Assembly (NCBI RefSeq): GCF_900163865.1
Contig: NZ_FUKU01000013.1
Location: forward strand, 372,001-436,000
DNA from: Sphingobacterium sp. JB170
Lineage (GTDB): Bacteria > Bacteroidota > Bacteroidia > Sphingobacteriales > Sphingobacteriaceae
Reading direction: 5' to 3'
DNA: 64,000 nucleotides
A program made the translations under genes and the position numbers. The notes below the pieces were generated by a model. The model searched no databases. It was not told the DNA's origin and saw only the letters and a program-made list of their open reading frames with translations. Shown in pieces: positions 25,004 through 32,956 of this stretch; the stretch's first letter is position 1; each line of letters opens with the position of its first letter.

Positions 25004-25724
25004 AGTACCAAAATGGATGGCAGATGCCATGGAATCGCTTTTTAGCGGCAGTTACCATCCTGTAACCGTTACCGAAGTAAACTATCTGGAAGCTGAACTG
25101 AAACACGTTCGTTTCGAAGGTGACTTTTCGGCATCAAAAAGAAAGTTCAGGCCCGGAAACGTGATCGAATTCCGCATCAACGAAACGGAATTCCGTCATT
25201 ACACGCCCTCCCTTTTCGACCACGGACGGGGCGTATGCGATGTTCTGTTTTACCTGCATGGCATGGGGCCGGGAAGCGATTGGGCAGCAACTCTGAAAAA
25301 AGGCGATGGGCTGAAGTTATTGGGGCCGGGCGGAAAACTGAAATTTGACATCAATGCCAACGACCATTTTGTTTTCGGCGATGAAACCAGTCTGGGCTTA
25401 ATGCAAAGTATGTACAGGGCCGCAGAAGCGCAGGATACAACATGTGAATGTCTGGTAGAATTGGATTCCAACCATATTGCATGGACAGATCTTGTAGATA
25501 TCCCTATCCATCCTGTCGCTAAAAGTCCAAAAGGAAAGGCTGTAACAGCCCTGCCCGAAGTGGATTGTTTTCTCCAGCGTTCGGATAGACATAAAACGGC
25601 CTTTTACCTGACCGGGAACGCAAAATCCATACAGGTTATCAGGAAGCACTTGGTAAATAGCGGCATCACAGCATCTCAGATCCAATCAGACCCGTATTGG
25701 GTCGAAGGGAAAACGGGGCTCTGA
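24996..25724 (+). CDS. Siderophore-interacting protein (FAD-dependent ferric reductase)
   Basis: A 242-residue flavoprotein of the ViuB/SIP type. The flavin-binding pattern is FRHYTPSLFD (near residues 67-76, equivalent to the RxYT motif), then FYLHGMGPGSDWA and KLLGPGGK. The C-terminal half is the nucleotide-binding part (HFVFGDETSLGLMQSMYRAA). Proteins of this family reduce ferric siderophores in the cytoplasm and release iron. It ends the operon and explains the Fur-like box upstream. Confidence 0.88.
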   Translation: MPKVPKWMADAMESLFSGSYHPVTVTEVNYLEAELKHVRFEGDFSASKRKFRPGNVIEFRINETEFRHYTPSLFDHGRGVCDVLFYLHGMGPGSDWAATLKKGDGLKLLGPGGKLKFDINANDHFVFGDETSLGLMQSMYRAAEAQDTTCECLVELDSNHIAWTDLVDIPIHPVAKSPKGKAVTALPEVDCFLQRSDRHKTAFYLTGNAKSIQVIRKHLVNSGITASQIQSDPYWVEGKTGL

Positions 25725-25912
25725 TGTCAGACTGACGGAGACCGGCAGCCCCCATCGGTTTCGGGACATTCCAGGTAGCTGAGCCGTTGGCACGTGCAGG
25801 ACGCAATTCCCGGGCCGGTTCCGCATGCCGTATTCGGAATAATCGGATTGCCTTTTCAGTCGATGTATGCCATAATGGGACGTTTTATATATTAAGCTTT
25901 TTTATCCTTGGA

Positions 25913-26851
25913 TCAGATGTTGCCGTGCTGTTCAAGGTTGTTCAGTTTTGCCAACAGTTCCTCACGAGAGGAGACGCCGGTCTTGAGGAAGATGTGTTCG
26001 GTGTGCTTGTCGACGGTTCGGTCGGAAATGAAGAGCTTGTCGGCGATCTCGCGCCGGGTGAGGCGGTGGCACAGCAGGATGGCGATCTCGGTCTCCCTGG
26101 GGGAGAGCATGTTGCGCTGACAGTTGGCCGTGATCACATCCGTGTCCATGGCGAGCAGGCGAAGGTTGGCCAGCTGGCGCTGATTGGCACGGCCCAGGGT
26201 TACGGAGCGGTAGAGCAGCAGGGCACTGAGGGCGAGGAAGCCCAGGTTGGTGAACAGGGTCTCGGTCAGCTGCCCCAATTGGAAGTAGACCACCGGAGCC
26301 AGGAATGCCCATGGCATGATGGCCAAGTAGGCCAAAAGCTCTTCAAGGAAAAGGCTCCGGTTACGCTGCTTCCGGTAGCCGACGCGGATCGATCGCCCTA
26401 TGGCGACGAGCAGTGTCAGCGAATAGGCTGTCGATGCGAGGTAGCCATACCGGTGGGTGAAAGCTATGTCCTGGTGCCATGTCAGCCCCACCAAGAAAAA
26501 GGAAACATAGGGCAATATGAGAAAGAGCGGCACACCGTATATGGCCAGGAAGCGAAGTTTCTCCAGCCCGAAAACCCTGTAGAAATAAAAGGGGAAATAG
26601 GATACGATGATAAATCCGGCGGTATTGACGATGATGTGCTGGAGGTAGAGGGGCATAGTATAAGCGGGATCGGGAAGCAATCCGTTTGCGACATTAAACC
26701 CAATGAGGAGTACCAGCAGGATGATGTAACCCAACCTTGTCCTGTCATGGGTTCGCTGGAGGTAGAGGGCGCTCTGCGCACCAAAAGTGATCAGTCCAAT
26801 GATGATGGCCAGCAGGGTGACCGGGTGCATTTGTGTACAGCCTATGTTCAT
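25913..26851 (-). CDS. Membrane-anchored LuxR-type transcription regulator
   Basis: A 312-residue protein with about seven hydrophobic segments in the first ~235 residues and a C-terminal LuxR helix-turn-helix (LSPRETEIAILLCHRLTRRE, then IADKLFISDRTVDKHTEHIF). This 7TM-HTH architecture is common in Bacteroidetes and implies a membrane-sensed signal acting straight on DNA. It converges with the SIP operon; its targets are unknown. Confidence 0.85.
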   Translation of the reverse strand: MNIGCTQMHPVTLLAIIIGLITFGAQSALYLQRTHDRTRLGYIILLVLLIGFNVANGLLPDPAYTMPLYLQHIIVNTAGFIIVSYFPFYFYRVFGLEKLRFLAIYGVPLFLILPYVSFFLVGLTWHQDIAFTHRYGYLASTAYSLTLLVAIGRSIRVGYRKQRNRSLFLEELLAYLAIMPWAFLAPVVYFQLGQLTETLFTNLGFLALSALLLYRSVTLGRANQRQLANLRLLAMDTDVITANCQRNMLSPRETEIAILLCHRLTRREIADKLFISDRTVDKHTEHIFLKTGVSSREELLAKLNNLEQHGNI

Positions 26852-26883
26852 GTCAATTCGTTTTTCCGGTTTGAAGTATCTGA

Positions 26884-27052
26884 AATGACCTGCTTAGGTA
26901 CGGGATGTACTGTTGCTTAAAGAGGCACTGGTATGCCCGATATACAATACAGACAAGCCCGCACTTAGGCAGGCCTGCACTTGTTTCCGTGTATATCATC
27001 AAAAATTACCAGTTTTCTTTAAGCGGAAGCGTGTGCACGCTAAATTTTTTTC
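26884..27052. repeat. Dispersed repeat, copy 1 (about 168 bp)
   Basis: Nearly identical to 44109-44276, sharing TTAGGTACGGG, TGTACTGTTGCTTAAAGAG, ACAAGCCCGCACTTAGGCAG and AGCGGAAGCGTGTGCACGC. It marks the outer edge of a duplicated block whose second copy carries an intact heme oxygenase. Confidence 0.9.
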
Positions 27053-27115
27053 GTTATTTAAATTACATTCCTGTTATTTACCCATTTTGTTTATTAAGTG
27101 TATCCCTAGTTTTCT

Positions 27116-27376
27116 TTATCTTTTCCTCTCGAATAGCAAGCGCATAATTTTGTTCTTATTAAGTCCGACTTTCCGGTTTCTTACGGGGGTCCAGTAGAAC
27201 CAATCGGAAAGCGGAGCCGTATTCGTATTTACACTGTTCATTGTTTGATATATCCTTTCCATTTTAATGTCTTTACATGACGCAGGTTTTCCTCCTGCGG
27301 ATAGAGCCACATGGTCTTTTTTTCCTGTCTCCTGGTGGTCGGTTTTGGTGGCCTTTTTGATTTTTGTACTTGACAT
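27116..27376 (-). pseudogene. Remnant of heme oxygenase
   Basis: The frame starts MSSTKIKKATKTDHQETGKK, closely matching the intact heme oxygenase start MLSTKIKEATRRGHQETEKK at 45201. After about 20 codons the similarity is lost and the rest (to residue 86) is unrelated. Catalytic parts of heme oxygenase are absent. It is the truncated counterpart within the decayed duplicate of the 44.1-45.7 kb block. Confidence 0.8.
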
Positions 27377-27430
27377 GCTTTCCTTACTTTGGTTTAGTTA
27401 TCAATAAATAATCCTATACACCTGATACAT

Positions 27431-27718
27431 TCACAGTGCATCATGAACAGCCGTTTTGAAATCAGCAAACTCCCATTCATCAAAGGCAAAGCTGATTTCG
27501 GGATTGGGCGTATGGATGATGACTTTCCATTCGCCATCCGGGAATTCCACACATGCTGTCTCGAAGAGCACCTCATCGAGGAAACGGGAAAAATCCGATA
27601 ATGCCTGCGCATCCAACCGCAAGATAAGGTTGCTGTGCCATATATGGATTATCTGGCAACAAGTGGTCTGTGTGATCGTTGTCTTGCCCTCCCGGCTCAA
27701 TGTTTTCAGCTTGCACAT
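27431..27718 (-). CDS. Conserved 95-aa protein, duplicate of 45221-45541
   Basis: A 95-residue protein almost identical over its whole length to the 106-residue protein at 45221-45541 (e.g. DAQALSD versus DAEALSD), ending at VHDAL by a premature-looking stop. It has a Cys/His-rich segment TTCCQIIHIWHSN, then a helix and the strand-rich EWKVIIHTPNPEISFAFDEW. There is no signal peptide. It is intact while the genes on both sides in this block are broken, which suggests selection or recent duplication. Function unknown; its constant neighbours are heme oxygenase and a TonB receptor. Confidence 0.75.
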   Translation of the reverse strand: MCKLKTLSREGKTTITQTTCCQIIHIWHSNLILRLDAQALSDFSRFLDEVLFETACVEFPDGEWKVIIHTPNPEISFAFDEWEFADFKTAVHDAL

Positions 27719-27737
27719 GCTATTTTGTTTCTTAATT

Positions 27738-27868
27738 CCTGTAAAACCGGGGCGTGTCCCACTAGCAGGACACGCCCCGGTTGTCCGGACATGAGCCTGT
27801 CGGTGTGTCCATGATGTTATCGGCGGTGAGCTGCACGCTCAGGTGCTGCTTCATCCGTTTTTCCTATC
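27738..27868 (-). pseudogene. Remnant of TonB-dependent receptor 3' end
   Basis: The minus strand encodes KQHLSVQLTADNI, then after a frameshift DRLMSGQPGRVLLVG, matching KQHLSLQLTADNI and DRLMPGQPGRVLLMG at the C-terminus of the receptor gene at 45555-47942. The last residues differ and the normal stop is lost. Upstream coding sequence is absent. It confirms that this block is a broken copy of heme locus 2. Confidence 0.85.
27747..27780 (-). terminator. Perfect 13-bp hairpin inside the receptor remnant
   Basis: CCGGGGCGTGTCC (27747-27759) and GGACACGCCCCGG (27768-27780) pair perfectly over eight bases. On the minus strand the stem is followed by TTTTAC, an intrinsic-terminator arrangement. 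It lies 170 bp past the hmuS stop, so it could end the heme-uptake operon of locus 1. The matching positions in the intact receptor do not form this stem. Confidence 0.65.
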
Positions 27869-27948
27869 CCAAAATTGACCCAAAAGTGTTCTGCTACAAA
27901 TGTACCTTTCCCGGACCACGGTCAAGAAAAAGGTATATTTTGTTTTTT

Positions 27949-28962
27949 TTATACACCGAGCAATATACTACGCCAGTCCTGTGATTCGGGGATCCCGGGT
28001 TTTCTTTTTCCGAAAAACTGGACGATCAGTTCGCCTTCCCGGTCAAAGACCTCGACACTGCTCACAATGCCATCTACCGTAGGTTTACGGACAATCCACA
28101 CCGATGCGATCTTATCTTCCCGCAAATGCATGTTAAATTCGTTGTCCAGCACATTGAACCAAACCCCTGTCTGGACCAGCTTTTCTATTTTACCGGTATG
28201 GATCTGGATACAGCCTTTGTTGCCAATAAATACCATGATCTCCAGGCTGATTTCCGAGGCTTTGTGTAGGATGGATTTCAGGCCTTCCACGGTGATGGCT
28301 TTGGTGTGCCCTTCAGGCGCAATTTCCAAGGCCTTTGTCCGTCCCACCCCATGCTTTTTCAGCATGGAAAAGAAATTGTGTGTATCCTCCAATGCCAGCC
28401 AGTCGCGCTGGAAAGCACCGACGTCTATATCTGCGGTGATATCGTTGTCGGTACCGGCCGAAGGCCGAATGTCCTGCTCTACAACCAGTGCTTCATCCGG
28501 GGTCTGCATCTTATATTTTGCGATCAAATCCTGATAGGCTTCCGGGACACTTTTCGCGGTCAGGTAGATTTTATGTACTGCTGTCCCGTTCTTTGCAAAG
28601 AACTGGATGCTTTTCCGGTCGCCTTCCTGTACGGCAAATACGGCATGCCAGCTGAAAAGGAATAGCCTAAGGTCAATATCTGCATTGGCGATAAAGCCGA
28701 CTTTACCTGAAAAGCTGGCCCGGGTGTAAATACCCTTACGTTCATGGACGGCGTGGTCATTGCGGGTCAGCGCCATCACATAGCCCAGGTGCGGGATTTC
28801 ACTAAGGATAGCTTCGAATTCTGGTCGCAGGCGGGTGTTTTCCTGTCCTATGGCGACCAGTTCAGCTTCGGTCACTCCCACCTGTTCGGCAGCGTCGCGA
28901 ATACGTACTTTAGGATTCTCTTCTTTGAACTGTCTGTACCTGGTTGATAATGTTTCGTTCAT
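27949..28962 (-). CDS. hmuS: HmuS/HemS-family heme-handling protein
   Basis: A 337-residue cytoplasmic protein of the HmuS/ChuS family, which binds heme from the ABC importer and traffics or degrades it. The family is two repeated domains; here the first has VSEAELVAIGQENTR-like VTEAELVAIG and GVGFIANADIDLRLFLFSW, the second TVDGIVSSVEVFDREGELIV and FFGKRKPGI near the C-terminus. Length fits the family (~340). It is the last gene of the locus-1 operon, 12 bp after hmuV. Confidence 0.93.
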   Translation of the reverse strand: MNETLSTRYRQFKEENPKVRIRDAAEQVGVTEAELVAIGQENTRLRPEFEAILSEIPHLGYVMALTRNDHAVHERKGIYTRASFSGKVGFIANADIDLRLFLFSWHAVFAVQEGDRKSIQFFAKNGTAVHKIYLTAKSVPEAYQDLIAKYKMQTPDEALVVEQDIRPSAGTDNDITADIDVGAFQRDWLALEDTHNFFSMLKKHGVGRTKALEIAPEGHTKAITVEGLKSILHKASEISLEIMVFIGNKGCIQIHTGKIEKLVQTGVWFNVLDNEFNMHLREDKIASVWIVRKPTVDGIVSSVEVFDREGELIVQFFGKRKPGIPESQDWRSILLGV

Positions 28963-28974
28963 TTTAGTTATATT

Positions 28975-29778
28975 TTAATCGTTATTTTTTGGAAAAGGTG
29001 CCAGGGCGGGGAAGATAAGCGGATACCGGTAATCTTTATGTTCGACCTGATTGATACTGACCTGGAATGCGGTCAGCACATTCTCTGCGGTTACCACCTG
29101 GTTGGGTGTACCGAAAGCGATGGTTTTTCCTTGCTTCAACAAGAGGATGTAATCTGCGTATTGGCAGGCAAAATTGATGTCGTGCAGGATACTGACGACC
29201 GTACATCCCTGGCCAGTCATCATACGGGCCAGCTGCAGAATGTTTTGCTGGTATAACAAATCCAGGCCGTTTGTCGGTTCATCAAGAAACAACAGCGCGT
29301 TTTGCTGGCCATATATCTGGGCCATTACACGGGCCAGCTGTACCCTTTGCTGTTCGCCTCCGGAAAGGGTGTTGTAGTCCCTGGTACTGTAGCTGTCCAT
29401 ACCTGTTTCCGCCAAAGCCTTATGTACAATTTCATAATCCATCATCGAGGGCTGCTGGCTAAAATGGGGATACCGCCCCATCATGACCAGTTCATCAACC
29501 CGGAAGGAGATCGACAGGGTATTGTGCTGGCTCAGTACCGAGCGGAAGCGGGCCAGTTCGGCAACCGTATACGACGACAGGGACCTGCCACAGAGGTCTA
29601 TACTACCCGAAGAGGGTTCGAGTTCTTTGCAGAGTATTCTCATCAGGGTACTTTTCCCCGCACCGTTGGCACCGATGATGGCAAGCATCTTGTTCCTGGG
29701 AAGTACAAAAGAGACATCGTCCAGCAATGTCCTGCCTGCAACCCGGTATGTGATATTCTTTACGGTAAGTGCTTCCAT
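28975..29778 (-). CDS. hmuV: Heme ABC transporter ATPase HmuV
   Basis: A 267-residue ABC ATPase. Walker A GANGAGKST (near residues 36-44), signature LSGGEQQRVQLARV (near 139) and Walker B ALLFLDEPTNGLD are intact. The FecE/HmuV type is shown by context: 11 bp after a FecCD permease and 12 bp before hmuS. It powers heme import across the inner membrane. Confidence 0.95.
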   Translation of the reverse strand: MEALTVKNITYRVAGRTLLDDVSFVLPRNKMLAIIGANGAGKSTLMRILCKELEPSSGSIDLCGRSLSSYTVAELARFRSVLSQHNTLSISFRVDELVMMGRYPHFSQQPSMMDYEIVHKALAETGMDSYSTRDYNTLSGGEQQRVQLARVMAQIYGQQNALLFLDEPTNGLDLLYQQNILQLARMMTGQGCTVVSILHDINFACQYADYILLLKQGKTIAFGTPNQVVTAENVLTAFQVSINQVEHKDYRYPLIFPALAPFPKNND

Positions 29779-29789
29779 TTTTTAAGTGT

Positions 29790-30830
29790 TTAAAAAAATC
29801 TCTTTTTGCGCTCGCGCATGATGATATAGATAAAGATAGGTGTTCCGATCATGGCTGTCAATATCCCGATGGGTAATTCGGCGGGGGATACGATGGTCCT
29901 GGCCACCAGATCGGCGAAAACCAGCACCACGGCACCCAGCAGTGCTGAAGCCGGGATGACCAAACGGTGATCGGAGGAGAATGCCATACGGATAATATGG
30001 GGAACGACCAGGCCTACAAAGCCGATCAGGCCCGATACAGCAACAGATGCGCCTACACCCAATGTGGCCAGTATGATGACAATCCGCTTCAGCATATGCA
30101 CATTGATCCCCATGTGCATGGCCTGCGCTTCGCCAAGGGCAAGCGCATTGATTGACTTGGCGAAAAAGGGCAGGATGGCTATGGGTATGATGGCAAAAGG
30201 GACAATGGTGGATACCGTCTTCCAATTGGCACCCCCTAAACTTCCCATACTCCAGAAGGTAATATTGCGGAGCTGTTCGTCATTGGCCAGGTAGATCAAC
30301 AGTCCTGTAAACGCACCGGACAGCGCGTTGATGGCAATACCTGCCAGCAGCAATGTGGTAATGTCTGCTTTTCCACTGCGCATGGACAAACGGTACACGA
30401 TCCACGTGGTCAGGCAGGCTCCCAAAAAAGCGGCAAAAGCAAGGGCATAATAACCCAGGAATGCCTTCATCGCGAGAATAACGGGAACTTCCAGTACGAT
30501 CAGCAGTGCCGCGGACAACATCGCCCCGGAGGATATGCCGATCAGTCCGGGTTCTGCGAGTGGGTTGCGAAACAGGCCCTGTATCACTGCCCCGGATACC
30601 GCCAGGGCGCTACCGACCAACATGCCCAATAATACCCTGGGCAGTCGAATATTGATAAATACAGCCTCCTGTTGCGGGCGGAACAGCACTTCGCTCCCAA
30701 AACCGACCTTATGCCCGATAATGGACAGCAGTTCTGGGATGCTGATCCTGACCGCGCCCAAGCAAAGCGACAGCAGACTGACAGCCAGCAGCAATAGCAA
30801 TAATGCCGTGAATATAATACTGTTCTTCAA
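29790..30830 (-). CDS. hmuU: Heme ABC transporter permease HmuU (FecCD family)
   Basis: A 346-residue permease with about ten membrane segments. Family blocks seen are IRLPRVLLGMLVGSALAVSG, GLFRNPLAEPGLIGISSGAM and GFVGLVVPHIIRM. It forms the homodimeric channel for heme (or ferric siderophore) import. Genes hmuT, U, V and S run in one minus-strand operon. Confidence 0.95.
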   Translation of the reverse strand: MKNSIIFTALLLLLLAVSLLSLCLGAVRISIPELLSIIGHKVGFGSEVLFRPQQEAVFINIRLPRVLLGMLVGSALAVSGAVIQGLFRNPLAEPGLIGISSGAMLSAALLIVLEVPVILAMKAFLGYYALAFAAFLGACLTTWIVYRLSMRSGKADITTLLLAGIAINALSGAFTGLLIYLANDEQLRNITFWSMGSLGGANWKTVSTIVPFAIIPIAILPFFAKSINALALGEAQAMHMGINVHMLKRIVIILATLGVGASVAVSGLIGFVGLVVPHIIRMAFSSDHRLVIPASALLGAVVLVFADLVARTIVSPAELPIGILTAMIGTPIFIYIIMRERKKRFF

Positions 30831-30845
30831 TTCGTCGGGCTTTTA

Positions 30846-31721
30846 CTATTCATAAATCTTTGTTGAAAGCTCCTGCAGTGCTTTGCCCAGCCTGGGGCTG
30901 AAACCCGTCAGGAATTGTCCGTCCATTTCGATGACTTTTCTGTTTTTGCCAGCTTTCGTCTCCTTGACTCCCTGCACTTCGAGCAGCCCCTCGATCCCGC
31001 CCAGGCTTTTCAGTCCGGAATCAAACAATAGGATCACGTCGGGGTCGGCAGCCACCAGTGCCTCCGCTGTGAGCGGTTTGTAATCCTTAAAGCCCTTGAC
31101 AGCATTTTCTGCCCCTGCAAGTTCTATGACCTTTTGTACCGGTGTGCCATCCCCGGCAACCATCATCGTTCCTGTCCCCCGGGCATAGATAAAGAGTACT
31201 TTTCGTTTTGTTTCTCTAGGCCTGGAAACGGCAACCTTTTCAAGGTCGGCCTCCAATGCATGGATGATGGAATCTCCACCTGTGCTGAGGCCGAGGCTGT
31301 CTGCCATGGAGCGGATAAGCTGTTTACTCCCTTCCACGCTGAAATTCTGTTCGAACAAAAGCGTTTTCACACCCGCAGAGGTAAGTAAGCCGGAGAGTTC
31401 GGGATTGATGTCCTGCCTGGTCCCTATGACCAATGTGGGGTTAAGCGCGAGGATACCTTCTGGGGAGAGCTTGCGGCTATGTCCGATGCGTGGTATGCCG
31501 GCCAGGCTCCCGGGATAGGTGCTGGCTACATCTACACCAACAATTTTGTTTTCCAGCCCTAGTCCGGCAAGGATTTCGGAAGCCGTACCGTTGACGGATA
31601 CGATCCGTGCCGAATCAAGTAGGGAGGGTTCTTTTTGGTCGCCTATGGAACCACAGCTTCCTAATACCAGGACGCTAGCGAAAAAGAGGATCGCATAGCA
31701 TGTATTTTTTGTTTTCTTCAT
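30846..31721 (-). CDS. hmuT: Hemin-binding periplasmic lipoprotein HmuT
   Basis: A 291-residue lipoprotein: signal peptide with lipobox VLGSC (Cys near residue 23), then a two-lobed binding-protein fold (RIVSVNGTASEILAGLGLEN, PEGILALNPTLVIGT, VLFIYARGTGTMMVAGDGTP). The KVLFIYARGTGTMMVAG block is shared with the HmuT of locus 2 at 53077. It delivers heme to HmuUV. It follows the ChaN-like gene on the same strand. Confidence 0.93.
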   Translation of the reverse strand: MKKTKNTCYAILFFASVLVLGSCGSIGDQKEPSLLDSARIVSVNGTASEILAGLGLENKIVGVDVASTYPGSLAGIPRIGHSRKLSPEGILALNPTLVIGTRQDINPELSGLLTSAGVKTLLFEQNFSVEGSKQLIRSMADSLGLSTGGDSIIHALEADLEKVAVSRPRETKRKVLFIYARGTGTMMVAGDGTPVQKVIELAGAENAVKGFKDYKPLTAEALVAADPDVILLFDSGLKSLGGIEGLLEVQGVKETKAGKNRKVIEMDGQFLTGFSPRLGKALQELSTKIYE

Positions 31722-31775
31722 TTCTTTATTGTTCTTAATTGTTGATTTGATACATAGCTTAACAGTACCTTCCTG

Positions 31776-32654
31776 TTAAAAGCTCTTCCCGACCGAAGGG
31801 TCGGTAATAATGATAAAGTCAGCCAGGTGTTGCCATGCTGCCCAGTCCGGCTTACTGAAACTTTCGTGACTGAATGCTGAAATGTTAAGCAGTTTCAACC
31901 GTTTTGCATAGCGTTGTAATTGGGCATAGGTCCCGAGTTTTTCATCACTGTGAAAGCGTCCGTTCAGGTGCAGTACCTGTTTAACGGAACTCTTCTTTGC
32001 CAATCGGGCTATGTTCCAGGCCATGGTGGCATCCCAAAGGTTCTGCGACTGATAAATTTTCATATTGCCCATGCCCTCATGCCCGCCCAACAGGGCGTTA
32101 AACTTCTCGTAATATCTTCCTGTCAGCGTATCGATGGGCAGGGGCGCGATTAGTTTTTTCGCTTCTTTCGGAAGTTCTTCCAGACTTTCGATGCCATTCC
32201 GGGTCACACGGTTGGTATAGCGTGAAGGGGCATTGGCCGCCAGCACATGGAGGACGTTCTCTTTGGCGTATTCGACCAATGGCCGGTAGTCTTTGTAATT
32301 CTTCCATGGACGGGCGTCAGCGTTCAGGTTTTTTTCGGTGACCTGTCCTGTCAGGTATTCGTCCAGAACAAGCTGCACATCCGTCTGGAACATCTCCATG
32401 GACAGGGAAAGTCCGTTCCCGTGGAGACCGTGCAATGCTTTGAACACCTCCAGTTGGAGGACATGGGCAACCGAATCGCTATGCTCCTCGCCGAAGAAGA
32501 CCACCTCGGCATGGACGAGGTCCGCAGTAAGTTCAGCCAGGGTAATTTCTTTGCCGAGCTTCACGCTGTAGATTTTATAACGGTCTTCCTGCGCCATCAT
32601 GGCCATGGGCATAAGGAATAGCAATAAAATCCAGCATTTCATCATTTTTCGCAT
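31776..32654 (-). CDS. ChaN-like heme-binding uptake protein
   Basis: A 292-residue exported protein (signal ILLLFLMPMAMMAQ). The ChaN/Tiki-superfamily motifs are VVFFGEEHSDSVAH near residue 50, LSLSMEMFQTDVQLVLDEYL near residue 82 and VLHLNGRFHSDEKLG near residue 235. ChaN of Campylobacter binds heme as a dimer and is iron-regulated. Starts at 32654, 32645 or 32642 are possible; all overlap the end of the Fur-like gene upstream. It lies ahead of hmuT in the operon. Confidence 0.88.
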   Translation of the reverse strand: MRKMMKCWILLLFLMPMAMMAQEDRYKIYSVKLGKEITLAELTADLVHAEVVFFGEEHSDSVAHVLQLEVFKALHGLHGNGLSLSMEMFQTDVQLVLDEYLTGQVTEKNLNADARPWKNYKDYRPLVEYAKENVLHVLAANAPSRYTNRVTRNGIESLEELPKEAKKLIAPLPIDTLTGRYYEKFNALLGGHEGMGNMKIYQSQNLWDATMAWNIARLAKKSSVKQVLHLNGRFHSDEKLGTYAQLQRYAKRLKLLNISAFSHESFSKPDWAAWQHLADFIIITDPSVGKSF

Positions 32655-32952
32655 ATTGTTTATCTTTATGTAGTACTAATTTTTTCTTCATCCTGAATTC
32701 CCGTTTCCTGCCTTCGCTATCTGTACGGGCTGTAACCAGTTTCATGTAAGTAAGCTGCTTCAGCGTATTGTATACACTGCTGTAACTTATAGGGTATTTT
32801 TCGCGGAGCAGCAAAAACAACGTCTCGCCATCGATGTATCCATCTGTCTTCATCATCCCGTACAGGATGACGAGTTTCTTTTTGGTAAGCTGTGTGTTAT
32901 ATCGCTCAAAAAAAGGTCTGTATAGGTGTTCTACATTCATTAAATTTTCCAT
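32575..32952 (-). CDS. Short Fur-like winged-helix regulator (locus 1)
   Basis: A 125-residue protein from the ATG at 32952 (MENLMNVEHLYR), four bases after the receptor stop; the frame is open to 33078. KLVILYGMMKTDGYIDGETL followed by ISYSSVYNTLKQLTYMKLV aligns with the DNA-binding half of Fur proteins. The C-terminal metal-binding dimerization domain with its HHH and CxxC motifs is missing; the protein ends in a basic tail that overlaps the ChaN-like gene by about 70-80 bp. A similar short protein lies in locus 2. It may regulate the heme operon without binding metal itself. Confidence 0.75.
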   Translation of the reverse strand: MENLMNVEHLYRPFFERYNTQLTKKKLVILYGMMKTDGYIDGETLFLLLREKYPISYSSVYNTLKQLTYMKLVTARTDSEGRKREFRMKKKLVLHKDKQYAKNDEMLDFIAIPYAHGHDGAGRPL

Positions 32953-32956
32953 TTTA

